Source: Ruminococcus sp. OA3 (GTDB lineage Bacteria > Bacillota > Clostridia > Lachnospirales > Lachnospiraceae). From it: a stretch of DNA of 64,000 bases. This document shows, in pieces, positions 41,466-51,212 of this stretch. The stretch lies in assembly GCF_022440845.1 (NCBI RefSeq), contig NZ_JAKNTO010000001.1, forward strand, positions 1,736,001-1,800,000, read 5' to 3'. The position numbers were made by a program, and so were the translations under genes. The notes below the pieces were generated by a model. The model had not been told where the DNA came from. It made no database searches and saw only the letters and a program-made list of their open reading frames with translations. Each line of letters begins with the position of its first letter. Position 1 is the stretch's first letter.

Positions 41466-43043
41466 ATGATTATGATAAAAAAATTTTTCCTGTTGATTGT
41501 CGCATGTATGCTTCTGTACAGCTGCGTCGGATGTAGTGAAAAGCGACCAGAGAGCAGGGATACAGATCAAGTATCTTCGGAGGAGAAAGCAGAAGGGCAG
41601 AAGGAGTTCCCTACAATTGTCTGGCAGATTTATGATGAAAGTCAGGAACTTGGTGAAAGATTTGCGGATATATGGCAGGCCTCTCTTGATCGTCTTCTGA
41701 GAGAGAGGGGGGTGCCCTATCGGGTAAAAATTGAGGTATATTATGAGTCGATAAAAGATGGAAAACAATACAGCCCGGCTCAGGCGCTTGAAAATTTCAA
41801 GGCGGAGGGCAAGCAGGCAGATGTCATATCCATACCAACTATCATGACAGAATGGGATGCGAATGGGAAAAATCTTTATGCTTATTTTCCTTACCGGGAA
41901 ATGATTCAAAAAAATTTGTTGGAGCCTTTGGATAGTATACTGGAAACGGAACAAGGAGTAAGAATCAAAGAAGCAATCACTCAGACGGAGTTAAAAAGAT
42001 CGCAGGTTAACGGCGTGACATATGGAATTGCTCAGCATATGCGGACATTCAATGCTGTGGCTTATCGAAAAGATATTCTGAAAAAGTATGAAATAGAACA
42101 TGAAGAATTATCTGCCGATATTTTTGAAAATGAGGATTTACTGAAGAAAGTACGCGACGGTGAGGAAGGAAAAGTAATACCATATATAATGGACGGAGGA
42201 GTGTTACGCAGGATTGGAGTTTGGATCATAGATGAGTGTGAGATACTTGCATGCAGTCGTGAAGGCAGTTTTGTGAATGTTTTTGAAACAGAAGAACTGA
42301 AAAAATCTCTGGATAAATTAAAAGATTTCCAGGATCAGGGCTTGATAAATACATCAGATCAAAGTAGCGGAGACTTTTTCGCAATCGATTATTATGTGGA
42401 TACGGATCAAATATACGAATCTGTATATAAAGTTTATAAAGACGGGAAAGGCGAAGAGGAAATTGACATTGTGGTAGTGCCAAATGAAAAATTGCCGCAG
42501 CTTGCTCTGTACGGGGCAGATTCTGCAACTGGAATTGCCAGCTGGTCGAAGCATCAGAAAGAAGCGCTTGACTTTTTGACGTTGCTGTATACGGATGCAG
42601 ACATTGCTAATCTGATTCAATATGGTGTGGAAGGTGTAAACTACTCAGTCGAAAATGGATATGCCATTTATGGGAAACATAACATGCTTAGTATATATGG
42701 AAAACACTTTACAAATCCACTGCTGACTTATCCCGGGGAGGGAATGCCCCGAGACAGACGCGCCATGCTGGAACAGTGTTATAAGGAAAATGAGGCACAT
42801 ATGCCAAATGGTTTCCGCTTTGATCCAGAACCGGTTCAGAAAGAAATAGATGCCATAGCAGAGATATTTGGCAGTTATGGGGAATATACGGAAGAGGCCA
42901 GGCAGTTGTTAAGCGGTAATGTGGATGATCCGGATGCAGCACTGGAAGTATTTAACCAAAAACTAAAAGCCGCCGGTGCTGACAAAATCGTATCAGAAGC
43001 CAATCGCCAGCTCGCCGAATGGAGGGAGAAGTACGAAGGATGA
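41466..43043 (+). CDS. Extracellular solute-binding lipoprotein
   Basis: A 525-residue lipoprotein from ATG 41466, preceded by GAGGGGAG. The lipobox is near SCVGC, and a Ser/Glu linker follows. The body looks like a family 1 sugar-type binding protein (YGIAQHMRTFNAVAYRKDIL, LYGADSATGIASWSKHQKEA). Uptake permeases are not encoded nearby, so it may act as a sensor subunit for the ABC and VanRS-like genes downstream. Its stop overlaps the next start (ATGA). No clear substrate was identified. Confidence 0.75.
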   Translation: MIMIKKFFLLIVACMLLYSCVGCSEKRPESRDTDQVSSEEKAEGQKEFPTIVWQIYDESQELGERFADIWQASLDRLLRERGVPYRVKIEVYYESIKDGKQYSPAQALENFKAEGKQADVISIPTIMTEWDANGKNLYAYFPYREMIQKNLLEPLDSILETEQGVRIKEAITQTELKRSQVNGVTYGIAQHMRTFNAVAYRKDILKKYEIEHEELSADIFENEDLLKKVRDGEEGKVIPYIMDGGVLRRIGVWIIDECEILACSREGSFVNVFETEELKKSLDKLKDFQDQGLINTSDQSSGDFFAIDYYVDTDQIYESVYKVYKDGKGEEEIDIVVVPNEKLPQLALYGADSATGIASWSKHQKEALDFLTLLYTDADIANLIQYGVEGVNYSVENGYAIYGKHNMLSIYGKHFTNPLLTYPGEGMPRDRRAMLEQCYKENEAHMPNGFRFDPEPVQKEIDAIAEIFGSYGEYTEEARQLLSGNVDDPDAALEVFNQKLKAAGADKIVSEANRQLAEWREKYEG

Positions 43044-44236
43044 AGAAAAAGCGGATTGTAACCATATCAGTGCTGGCAGTTATGGCTGCAGCAATTATTG
43101 CAGTTGCTGTTATGGCGAGAAGCGTACGAAAAATAGATTCATCGGATACCACATTCTACAATCAGGCCATGGGTCTTGCCATTGCCACAGATGACGGACT
43201 TTACCATATGGACAGTCGGAACTTTCTTTACTTCTATGATAATAAGGAAAAACAGGACGTACAGGTATGCAACAAACCGAACTGTACACACGAAGCATGG
43301 CAGGAAGACACGCCGGATGAGGAGCGATGTCACTCTTATCTTGGTGACGGACTAATCGGTGGGTTTCTGTCAGAAGATCAACTGTATATTATACAGATCG
43401 ACCCAATGCTTCAGCAGGCTGTGATCACCAGTTCTGCCGTTGACCGTTCAGGACAGAAGAAGGTAACGGAGCTGACGATGGACCACCTGGACACTTTTGC
43501 GGTAAAAGACGGAATCCTTTATCTGGCTGGTACGTCGAACGAACTGGAGGTGGATGAAAATGGAATGCAGGTGCCAACGGGAGTCGTGGATACATGGGTT
43601 TACAGAGTGGATCTGGAAAATGGAAAACAAAAAGAACTGACACCCAGACAAAAAGAGAATAATGCGACGCTGCAGGTTGCAGGGCTTTGGGGGGATAAAC
43701 TGTATTGCAGGGAGATTTCCTTTGAAAAGCCTTTTGACGGTCTGAATTTTGAAGAGGCCGGACAGAGGATAACGTGGTATGCGTACGACATTTCGGCGGG
43801 GACATACGAGAAAACCCTGGAGGGAGCAGACGGCAACGGCGGCTTTTACATGGTACAAGACATTCTGATGTATGACGATGGTGAGAATTGGGGAGAGAAT
43901 GGGTTTGAACGGTATGTGGTATACGCAGCGGATTTAACATCCGGGGATATCGAAAAATGCGGGGAATCCGACAAGCAGCCGCAGTATGCGGACGGCAAGG
44001 TATTCCTGTCCGAGGGGGAGGCATATCAGTATTATGAAGCGGAGACGAAGAAGACGGTAGAGTTAAAGAACTCTGTACTGAATGTGTTTTACTGTTGGCA
44101 GACGCCGGGAGTGTATATCCATGGCGTGACGGCCGGTCAGAACGGACAGCCCGGTTTGATAACAAAAGAGGACTTTTATAACGGAAATGAGTCATTTATT
44201 CCACTTGCGTGGGAGACAGATCAGGATAAACAGTAA
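43040..44236 (+). CDS. Membrane-anchored protein with beta-propeller-like (DUF5050-type) body
   Basis: A 398-residue protein with an N-terminal membrane anchor (IVTISVLAVMAAAIIAVAVM) and a long extracytoplasmic body. The CNKPNCTH motif near residue 80 and repeated 'DGILYLAG', 'WGDKLYCREI' type strands are typical of DUF5050-like surface proteins in Lachnospiraceae. It has no catalytic motif. It overlaps the lipoprotein gene by ATGA and lies 49 bp before the ATPase gene, so it belongs to the operon and could sense an envelope signal. Confidence 0.65.
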   Translation: MKKKRIVTISVLAVMAAAIIAVAVMARSVRKIDSSDTTFYNQAMGLAIATDDGLYHMDSRNFLYFYDNKEKQDVQVCNKPNCTHEAWQEDTPDEERCHSYLGDGLIGGFLSEDQLYIIQIDPMLQQAVITSSAVDRSGQKKVTELTMDHLDTFAVKDGILYLAGTSNELEVDENGMQVPTGVVDTWVYRVDLENGKQKELTPRQKENNATLQVAGLWGDKLYCREISFEKPFDGLNFEEAGQRITWYAYDISAGTYEKTLEGADGNGGFYMVQDILMYDDGENWGENGFERYVVYAADLTSGDIEKCGESDKQPQYADGKVFLSEGEAYQYYEAETKKTVELKNSVLNVFYCWQTPGVYIHGVTAGQNGQPGLITKEDFYNGNESFIPLAWETDQDKQ

Positions 44237-44285
44237 AAATGCGGGTATCCATATCAGGACAATGGGACACGGCGGAGGATGGAAA

Positions 44286-45179
44286 TTGAAACTCGAAATA
44301 CTGGGACTTAGTAAATCGTATGGAAAAAAGAATGCTCTTTCGAGGGTGAATCTGGAGCTGACGCCGGGGGTTTATGGTCTGCTGGGACCGAACGGGGCGG
44401 GGAAGAGCACACTGATGAATATCATTGCCGGCAATCTTGCACCTGACACCGGCAGAGTGCTGTACAACAATATCGATGTCACAGGCGGAAGTGCCACTTT
44501 CCGCAAAGTTTTGGGATTTATGCCTCAGCAGCAGGCATTGTATGATCAGTTTACCGGCTACCGTTTTCTGGCTTATATGGCAGATCTTAAGGGAATGCCG
44601 AAGCGCCAGGCAATAAAAGAAATTAAAGAGGTGCTGAAATTTGTCAACATGACGGAGCAGGCGAAAAAGCGGATGGCATCGTATTCTGGAGGAATGAAGC
44701 AGAGAATTCTGATTGCACAGGCGGTTTTGAACCAGCCTGCCGTGCTGATCCTGGATGAGCCCACGGCAGGGCTGGATCCCAGGGAACGTATCCGGGTGCG
44801 CAATATGATCTCCCAGATCGCAGAAGATAAGATCGTACTGCTGGCAACTCACGTTGTCTCAGATATTGAGCAGATCGGAAAGAACGTGATTCTCATGAAA
44901 CAGGGGAATGTGCTTGCGGCGGCACGGCCCCAGAAGCTGATTGAAGAACTGGCGGGAAAGGTGTATGATCTCGTCGTTCCGGCGTCAGCGCTCACGGGAC
45001 TGGAGAGGCAGTATCTGATCAGCAATGTGTCATACTGCGGGGAACAGCTGATGGTGCATGTGATCGCGGACAGAGTCCCGGTCGAATATCCCTGGCAGAG
45101 GAGTCATCCGACGCTTGAAGATGTGTATTTATACCGTTTCGAGGATGAGGTGAGGCGGGATGCGGATATGGAAAAATGA
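44286..45179 (+). CDS. ABC transporter ATPase (ABC-2 type)
   Basis: A 297-residue ATPase with Walker A GPNGAGKST, signature YSGGMKQRI, Walker B VLILDEPTAGLDP and switch histidine in LLATHVVSDI. It has a C-terminal extension. The start is taken as TTG 44286, seven bases after GGAGG; the open frame extends to 44187 but overlaps the previous gene. It is the energy subunit for the permease encoded next (20-bp overlap). An exporter for an antibiotic or wall precursor is plausible. Confidence 0.85.
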   Translation: MKLEILGLSKSYGKKNALSRVNLELTPGVYGLLGPNGAGKSTLMNIIAGNLAPDTGRVLYNNIDVTGGSATFRKVLGFMPQQQALYDQFTGYRFLAYMADLKGMPKRQAIKEIKEVLKFVNMTEQAKKRMASYSGGMKQRILIAQAVLNQPAVLILDEPTAGLDPRERIRVRNMISQIAEDKIVLLATHVVSDIEQIGKNVILMKQGNVLAAARPQKLIEELAGKVYDLVVPASALTGLERQYLISNVSYCGEQLMVHVIADRVPVEYPWQRSHPTLEDVYLYRFEDEVRRDADMEK

Positions 45180-47493
45180 GTGTGTGAAAGTCTGGTTCAG
45201 TCCGGTCTTCTGGCTGGTTCTCGCCGTCCTGCTGCTGATAAACGGCGTACTGCTGTATACAAAGGCTCCGGATGTGATGATGGATGCCTCCGTGTATCAA
45301 AAAGCGTACGCCTATTATCTGAGCCTGTCAGAAGATGAACGCTTGCGGGAAGTGCAGGAACGTACAAAGGAGCTGAAAGCGCTGTTGTTTGCAGAAGAAC
45401 CGGATGAGCTTGAGGCGTATGACCAGTATGTAAAGATAGAGAAATATCAGCCAAAATTCGCACAGGATGCTTATCAGGAATACTCGCTTTTACAGGAGTT
45501 CGAAAAGCAGCTGAGAGATATCTCAGGGTATGAGACATATCTGGAGGGTATCAGGGATAAGGCAAAGCGTCAGAGCGGGATTGTGATCTTTCAGAATGAA
45601 AGCCGCTTTTCACGGGAGAATGCCAGAAAGACTGCAGCGGCATTCGAGCCGCTTGCAGGTACGCATCTGGTATTTGTCAACTCACATACGTTTCATGATA
45701 CGGTGGATTTTCCCGGAACTGATTTTATGGTACTGTGTCTGCTGTTTTATATGGTGCTGCTACTTGTAGCATGGGAGCGGGAGCGCGGACTGACGGCACT
45801 GTTGTTTCCCCTTCTCCGGGGAAGGCGGCACCTGATCGCGGCGAAGATGGGGGCATTGTTTTGCGGCAGCGTGTTTGCCAATCTGGTTTTCTGGGGCATG
45901 AATGCGGTTCTGGCCACCGCAAAATACGGTCCGATGGACTGGGATGTACCCATTCAGTCAGTCAGCGGCTACATAGGATGTGCGCTGCCTGTAACGGCAG
46001 GAGAATACCTGCTGCTTTTTGTGATGTCTAAAATCTTAATCTGTTACGAGGTATCGCTTATCCTCGTCTTTTTTACGCTGTATGCCAGAAGAACCGTGAT
46101 GCTGTATATACAGACGGCATTGCTGTTCGGAGCGTCTTTTGGACTTTACCAGCTGATCGATGGAAACTCAGTCTTTCAGCTTGTTAAGTATATTAATCTG
46201 ATACCGTTTCTGCGGGTGAATTCCATTTACCGCTACTATTTCAACGTCAGTCTGCTGTCGCATCCGGTTAATATGATTTCACTGTATTGGGGCATGCTTG
46301 CATTGCTGGCTGTTATGCTTATCTGTCTGAATCTGCATGGATTTGCGGCAAAGAGGCTGGCAAAAGTACCGGAGTCAATTGGGATTGGCAGAAATAAAAA
46401 TGCTGTGCGCGGATGCAGCGGAGGCCTGTTCAGCCACGAGGGATACAAATGTCTGGTCATGCAGCGGGCTTTTGTGATCCTGGCAGTGTTCGCGGCGTTG
46501 CAGATCTATCTGGGGGTGCACCGATCGGATTATATCAGTGTGGAGGAACAGTATTACCGGCAGTATATGGAGCGTCTTAAAGGACCGGTGACACGGGCAA
46601 AGACGGAGGTGCTGAAAAAAGAGCAGGAACGGTTGCTGCACTATGATACGATGCTCTCAGATGCCAGGAAGCAGTATAAGGCAAAAGAAATCAGTGCTGT
46701 AGAATGGAATGCCGTGCAGCGCCTGGTGTCGGACCAGACAAAAAACAGGAGTGCCTTCCAGCGCGTGGTGCAGAGGTTCTGGTATCTGAGGGACTATGCC
46801 ATGACTCACAGAAAAAATCTGGGCTTCGTATATGAGACGGGGTATGACCGCATCAGTGGACATTCGTATGAAGGGTATCGCAATGATATGATCAATGCGG
46901 CTCTGCTCATGATGGTGACGATCGCAGCTTTTTCTGCTGTTTTTCCTGTGGAATATAACACCGGTATGATCTGGCTGCTCTCCTGCAGTCCGAACGGGGG
47001 GCTTGCAACCGTACACAAAAAGCTGCTGCTCGGATTTGCAATGTCTGCTGTCATGTTTGTGATGGCATATCTGCCGGATTTTATCTATACAGTTCATAAC
47101 TACGGATTTCCTTCCCTTTCTGCTCCCTGTGCGGCGGTCCCTTCCCTGTCTGCATTTGGAGAAATGATATCACTCGGGGAGTATCTCCTGCTGCTTCTTT
47201 TGCTGCGCGGACTGTGCTATCTTTGTCTGTGGATGACGGTCTTTGCAGTTTCCGTGATGCTTCGGGACACGATGAAGACGATGGTGTTCTGTACACTGCT
47301 CATCGTATTTCCACTGCTGATTCATCTGGCGGGAATTGAAAAGATTGATGTCATGTCTTTCAACATGTTTCTTTCCGGAAATATGTACCTGGATTATGCA
47401 AAAGCCGGATATGCACCCCTGATTCTTATCCCGATAGCATTCGGAGCGGGGGCATACAGGGTACTGCGTACACACATTTTTCGGGAGCTGTGA
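45160..47493 (+). CDS. Large ABC permease subunit (777 residues)
   Basis: This protein has an N-terminal helix, a large extracytoplasmic domain (about 40-190, EDERLREVQERTKELKALLF), then several membrane helices. A second large soluble domain (about 440-580) and a final membrane block follow. This doubled layout recalls the ABC-2 or BceB-type permeases that sense and expel peptide antibiotics, though the soluble domains are atypical. It overlaps the ATPase gene by 20 bp and the response regulator frame by a few bases. Confidence 0.8.
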   Translation: MRIWKNECVKVWFSPVFWLVLAVLLLINGVLLYTKAPDVMMDASVYQKAYAYYLSLSEDERLREVQERTKELKALLFAEEPDELEAYDQYVKIEKYQPKFAQDAYQEYSLLQEFEKQLRDISGYETYLEGIRDKAKRQSGIVIFQNESRFSRENARKTAAAFEPLAGTHLVFVNSHTFHDTVDFPGTDFMVLCLLFYMVLLLVAWERERGLTALLFPLLRGRRHLIAAKMGALFCGSVFANLVFWGMNAVLATAKYGPMDWDVPIQSVSGYIGCALPVTAGEYLLLFVMSKILICYEVSLILVFFTLYARRTVMLYIQTALLFGASFGLYQLIDGNSVFQLVKYINLIPFLRVNSIYRYYFNVSLLSHPVNMISLYWGMLALLAVMLICLNLHGFAAKRLAKVPESIGIGRNKNAVRGCSGGLFSHEGYKCLVMQRAFVILAVFAALQIYLGVHRSDYISVEEQYYRQYMERLKGPVTRAKTEVLKKEQERLLHYDTMLSDARKQYKAKEISAVEWNAVQRLVSDQTKNRSAFQRVVQRFWYLRDYAMTHRKNLGFVYETGYDRISGHSYEGYRNDMINAALLMMVTIAAFSAVFPVEYNTGMIWLLSCSPNGGLATVHKKLLLGFAMSAVMFVMAYLPDFIYTVHNYGFPSLSAPCAAVPSLSAFGEMISLGEYLLLLLLLRGLCYLCLWMTVFAVSVMLRDTMKTMVFCTLLIVFPLLIHLAGIEKIDVMSFNMFLSGNMYLDYAKAGYAPLILIPIAFGAGAYRVLRTHIFREL

Positions 47494-47558
47494 GCATGTG
47501 TCAGTCAGATACCGTTGCGTTTTGGGACGGTTTGGGATATGCTGTACAGGAGAAACAT

Positions 47559-48296
47559 ATGAGACTGACAGGAAAGGAAGTGTTTGACAGTATTATGAAG
47601 GAAAGTATCCTGATTGTCGATGATGAAAAAGAGATTGCCGATCTGATGGAAGTTTATCTGAAAAATGACGGTTATACCGTGTATAAATTTTACAGGGGTG
47701 CGGAGGCGCTGGAATGCATAGAATCAAAAAAGGTAGATCTGGCGGTGCTGGATGTGATGCTTCCGGATATCGACGGGTTCCAGATCTGCAGGAAGATCCG
47801 TGAGCAGTACTTTTTTCCGATCATTATGCTGACAGCGAAAGTGGAGGACTCGGATAAGATTATGGGGCTGACGATCGGAGCCGACGATTATATCACGAAA
47901 CCTTTCAATCCGCTGGAGGTGGTGGCGAGGGTTAAGACACAGCTGAGAAGGTACATGCGCTACAACAGCAACTGCGATCAGCAGACAGAAACGGTCAGTG
48001 AATATGATATCAAAGGACTTCTGATCAACAAAGAGAGGCACAGCTGCCGTTTGTTTGATGAAGAGGTTTCTCTTACGCCCATTGAGTTTTCGATACTCTG
48101 GTATCTCTGTGAAAACCGGGGAAAGGTGGTTTCATCAGAAGAACTATTTGAAGCGGTGTGGAAAGAGAAATATTTCGATAATAATAATACTGTGATGGCG
48201 CATATCGGACGGCTGCGGGAAAAACTGCATGAGCCTGCAAAAAAACCAAGATTTATAAAGACGGTCTGGGGAGTGGGGTATAAGATTGAAGCGTAG
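47559..48296 (+). CDS. VanR-like OmpR-family response regulator
   Basis: A 245-residue regulator with a receiver domain (ILIVDDEKEI, phospho-acceptor in AVLDVMLPDIDG, IITKPFNP-type lysine) and a winged-helix output domain (FSILWYLCENRGKVVSSEEL; VWGVGYKIEA). It resembles VanR of D-Ala-D-Ser clusters. The start at 47559 follows AGGAG by six bases; a start at 47595 would match the usual VanR length. It is encoded with the kinase and follows the ABC permease closely. Confidence 0.88.
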   Translation: MRLTGKEVFDSIMKESILIVDDEKEIADLMEVYLKNDGYTVYKFYRGAEALECIESKKVDLAVLDVMLPDIDGFQICRKIREQYFFPIIMLTAKVEDSDKIMGLTIGADDYITKPFNPLEVVARVKTQLRRYMRYNSNCDQQTETVSEYDIKGLLINKERHSCRLFDEEVSLTPIEFSILWYLCENRGKVVSSEELFEAVWKEKYFDNNNTVMAHIGRLREKLHEPAKKPRFIKTVWGVGYKIEA

Positions 48297-49419
48297 GGAG
48301 AGAAAGAAAAAAGACGGTTACGGGCAGCTTAGGACAAAGATCTTTCTCAGAACCCTGATGATGGTGGCAGGTGCGATAGTGGTTGTCTGGATCATCTATG
48401 ATCTGATTTTCTTCGGACGCTTTTCGGAGTGGATGATATCGGTTTTTGAGATGCTTTTCCGGATGGATTATCAGGAGGCTCTGAACCTGTATCAGCAGAC
48501 GTTCCGCAACTATATGGACCTCATTTTTATGGCGGGTATCGGCATCGTCTTTTTTTGTATTTTCTGGTTTTACCTGAGGTGGTTTACGAAATACTTTGGT
48601 GAAGTGAACCGCGGAATTGATGTGCTGATCCAGGAAGATGCCCATGATATCACAATGTCCCCGGAATTGTCGGCGACAGAAAAAAAGCTCAATGATATCA
48701 AGCATACCCTGGAGAAACGAAAGCTGGATGCGCAGCTGGCGGAACAGCGGAAGAATGATCTGGTGGTCTACCTGGCTCATGACCTGAAGACACCGCTGAC
48801 TTCTGTGATCGGCTATCTCACACTGCTGAGGGATGAGAAGGAAATTTCAGAGGGACTTCGGGAAAAATATCTGGGAATTTCCCTGGACAAGGCGGAACGG
48901 CTGGAGGAACTGATCGATGAGTTTTTTGAAATTACCCGGTTTAATCTTTCTAATATTGTGCTGGAATACAGCAGGGTCAATCTGACCCGCATGCTGGAGC
49001 AGCTGGCATTTGAATTCAGACCGATGTTTGACGAGAAGCATCTGGAATATGTACTGCATGCTGAACCGGGTCTTATGATATCGTGTGATGCCGATAAAAT
49101 GCAGCGCGTTCTGGATAACCTGCTGAGGAATGCAGTTTATTACAGCTTTGAAGGAAGTACTGTGGAAATTGCGGCAGCATCAAAGGAGGGCGCGGTGGTG
49201 ATAACAGTGTCGAATCAGGGGTACACGATAGCGGTGGAAAAGCTGGAACGCATTTTCGAACAGTTCTACCGGCTGGATACGGCACGAGGCTCGAACAGCG
49301 GCGGAGCCGGACTTGGTCTTGCCATCGCCCGGGAGATCGTGGAGCTGCATCACGGAACAATAACCGTGCAGAGCGAGGAAGAACGGAATACATTTGAGGT
49401 GACACTTCCGATCTCGTAG
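48286..49419 (+). CDS. VanS-like sensor histidine kinase
   Basis: A 377-residue kinase with two membrane helices (about 20-45 and 76-96) flanking a short outside loop. An HAMP-like helix, a histidine box (YLAHDLKTPLTSVIGYL), an N-box (DNLLRNAVYYSF) and a G-box (GGAGLGLAIA) follow. The start is TTG 48286, overlapping the regulator gene by 11 bases. It resembles VanS in size and layout. It would sense an envelope ligand and phosphorylate the adjacent regulator. Confidence 0.87.
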   Translation: MKRRERKKKDGYGQLRTKIFLRTLMMVAGAIVVVWIIYDLIFFGRFSEWMISVFEMLFRMDYQEALNLYQQTFRNYMDLIFMAGIGIVFFCIFWFYLRWFTKYFGEVNRGIDVLIQEDAHDITMSPELSATEKKLNDIKHTLEKRKLDAQLAEQRKNDLVVYLAHDLKTPLTSVIGYLTLLRDEKEISEGLREKYLGISLDKAERLEELIDEFFEITRFNLSNIVLEYSRVNLTRMLEQLAFEFRPMFDEKHLEYVLHAEPGLMISCDADKMQRVLDNLLRNAVYYSFEGSTVEIAAASKEGAVVITVSNQGYTIAVEKLERIFEQFYRLDTARGSNSGGAGLGLAIAREIVELHHGTITVQSEEERNTFEVTLPIS

Positions 49420-49480
49420 GAAAACTGTAAGAATTTCAATAGATAAAAACAGGAAGTTTTATTGGCTTTGCAGAGAAAAG

Positions 49481-49527
49481 GCATCTCAGGTTTTGATAAA
49501 ATCATATCAGAACCAGAGGTGCTTTTT
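49481..49527 (+). terminator. Intrinsic terminator between the VanS-like and VanZ-like genes
   Basis: GCATCTC-A-GGTTTTGAT pairs with ATCAGAACC-A-GAGGTGC and is followed by TTTTT. It would end or attenuate the upstream operon. Outside it, AAACTGTAA at 49422-49430 and TTACAGTTT at 49538-49546 form a 9-bp inverted pair that spans the terminator and could act in regulation. Confidence 0.65.
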
Positions 49528-49559
49528 ACATGTGAATTTACAGTTTCGAGGAGGAAGTT

Positions 49560-50129
49560 ATGGGAGAAATTCTGGGAGATGTATTGATCGGCTTTATATT
49601 GATGGCGGCTGTTGCGGTTTTGTATCTGCCCGTCTATTTTGTACTGAGGAAAAAAGTCTGTTTTGTGAGGCAGATGTCATTTTTGCTGCTGGCGGGCTGT
49701 TGCCTGATCATCCTGCTGGCAACGGTACTGATTTCTGTGATTCTTGGTCTGACGGACGGTCAGGATGTGCTGGGAGTCAGGATGGATATCAACCTGATTC
49801 CGTTTCGCTGGATCACGGAGGAATGGGCGATGGGCAGGGAAAAAATGCTTTCACAGGTTGCCGCTAATGTAGTCATGTTTATTCCGTTTGGATTCATTCT
49901 GCCGGCGGCCCTGCCAAAATTCCGGGGATTCTTGAGGACGATGTTTTGTGCTGCGGGTTTTTCTTTTCTGATCGAATTCGTACAGTACTTTATCGGCCGG
50001 TCTTCAGATATCGATGATTTTCTGCAAAATACGGCGGGAGGTGTCATTGGATATCTGATATTTCTGCTGTTTTCAAAATTATTTCAGAGAAGAAAAGTCT
50101 GGAAGAAATTTACTGGCAGGCTGTCGTAA
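49560..50129 (+). CDS. VanZ-family membrane protein
   Basis: A 189-residue protein with about four membrane helices and the VanZ-type core INLIPFRWI, NVVMFIPFGFILP and EFVQYFIGRSSDIDDFLQNT. VanZ proteins give low-level teicoplanin or lipopeptide tolerance by an unclear mechanism. GAGGAGGAAGTT precedes the ATG. It is first in a unit with the VanG-type ligase gene (36 bp gap). Confidence 0.85.
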   Translation: MGEILGDVLIGFILMAAVAVLYLPVYFVLRKKVCFVRQMSFLLLAGCCLIILLATVLISVILGLTDGQDVLGVRMDINLIPFRWITEEWAMGREKMLSQVAANVVMFIPFGFILPAALPKFRGFLRTMFCAAGFSFLIEFVQYFIGRSSDIDDFLQNTAGGVIGYLIFLLFSKLFQRRKVWKKFTGRLS

Positions 50130-50165
50130 TACACGTCACGTACATCAGAGAAAGGGAGAAAAGAC

Positions 50166-51212
50166 ATGGGCAAAAAAAGACTGGCAGTTATCTTCGGGGG
50201 GAATTCGACAGAGTATTGCGTATCACTGCAGTCGGCATATTCTGTACTGGAAGCTGTAGATAAAGAAAAATATGAAGTGATACCAATTGGGATCACGAGA
50301 CAGGGGAACTGGTACCGCTACCGGGGAGCTTACGGAAAAATCCCGGAAGATGCATGGCTGCAGGATGAGAAGGAGCTGACACCGGTCATTGTCCATCAAA
50401 ATCCTGCAGTGCACGGGATCGTGGAACTTGCTGTATGGGAAAACCGTGTGACTCCGCTGGATCTGGCATTTCCGATACTGCACGGAAAGAACGGGGAGGA
50501 TGGAACCGTACAGGGCCTGCTTGAACTTGCCGGGATACCGGTTGTCGGCTGCAGTGTACTCTCTTCAGCACTTTGCATGGACAAAGACAGGGCGCACAGG
50601 CTGGCAGGGACAACCGGAATATCTGTTCCGAAAGCTGTAGTACTGCAAAAGAATCAGAAGAGCAGAGCTGTTGTTGTGCCGGGGGATTTTGTGTATCCGC
50701 TGTTCGTCAAACCGGTTCGTGCCGGTTCTTCCTGTGGAATTGCAAAAATCTATGGAAAAGAAGAACTTGACTCTGCCGTCTGTGCCGCATTCTGCCACGA
50801 TGATGAAGTGATTGTTGAGGAACATGTGGACGGTTTTGAGGTTGGCTGTGCCATTTTGGGGACAGAGGACCTCACTGTGGGAAGAGTCGATGAGATAGAG
50901 CTGACGGATGGATTTTTTGACTTTACGGAGAAATATACACTGAAGAGTTCCAGAATCCATATGCCGGCCAGAATTGACAGGCAAACGGAACAGAAAATAC
51001 AGGAGACGGCAAAGATCATTTATCGGACATTGGGATGCTCCGGATTTGCCAGAGTAGATATGTTTCTGACTCCTACCGGTGATATCGTATTTAATGAAGT
51101 AAACACGATACCGGGTTTTACGGCGCACAGCCGCTACCCGAATATGATGAAAGGAATCGGCCTGTCCTTTGAAAAACTGTTGGAACGGCTTCTGGGTATG
51201 TATGATGAGTAG
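50166..51212 (+). CDS. VanG-type D-alanine--D-serine ligase
   Basis: A 348-residue ATP-grasp enzyme very close in layout to VanG. It has FGGNSTEYCVSLQSA at the start, FPILHGKNGEDGTVQGLLEL, FVKPVRAGSSCG and EEHVDGFEVGCAILG. The omega-loop EKYTLKSSRIHMPARID carries the EKY pattern typical of D-Ala-D-Ser/D-Ala ligases, and NEVNTIPGFTAHSRYPNMM closes the site. It makes depsipeptide-free D-Ala-D-Ser for peptidoglycan precursors, lowering vancomycin affinity. The next gene overlaps its end. Sequence resemblance to VanG is strong. Confidence 0.92.
   Translation: MGKKRLAVIFGGNSTEYCVSLQSAYSVLEAVDKEKYEVIPIGITRQGNWYRYRGAYGKIPEDAWLQDEKELTPVIVHQNPAVHGIVELAVWENRVTPLDLAFPILHGKNGEDGTVQGLLELAGIPVVGCSVLSSALCMDKDRAHRLAGTTGISVPKAVVLQKNQKSRAVVVPGDFVYPLFVKPVRAGSSCGIAKIYGKEELDSAVCAAFCHDDEVIVEEHVDGFEVGCAILGTEDLTVGRVDEIELTDGFFDFTEKYTLKSSRIHMPARIDRQTEQKIQETAKIIYRTLGCSGFARVDMFLTPTGDIVFNEVNTIPGFTAHSRYPNMMKGIGLSFEKLLERLLGMYDE

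Noticed and set aside
43425-44195. 256-codon minus-strand frame inside the propeller-like gene
   Set aside because: Pro/Ser/His-rich composition, no ribosome site, and it is antisense to a gene within a tight operon.
50166-51212. Housekeeping D-Ala-D-Ala ligase (ddl)
   Set aside because: The EKYTLKSS omega-loop pattern, close overall match to VanG and the adjacent serine racemase favour a D-Ala-D-Ser ligase.
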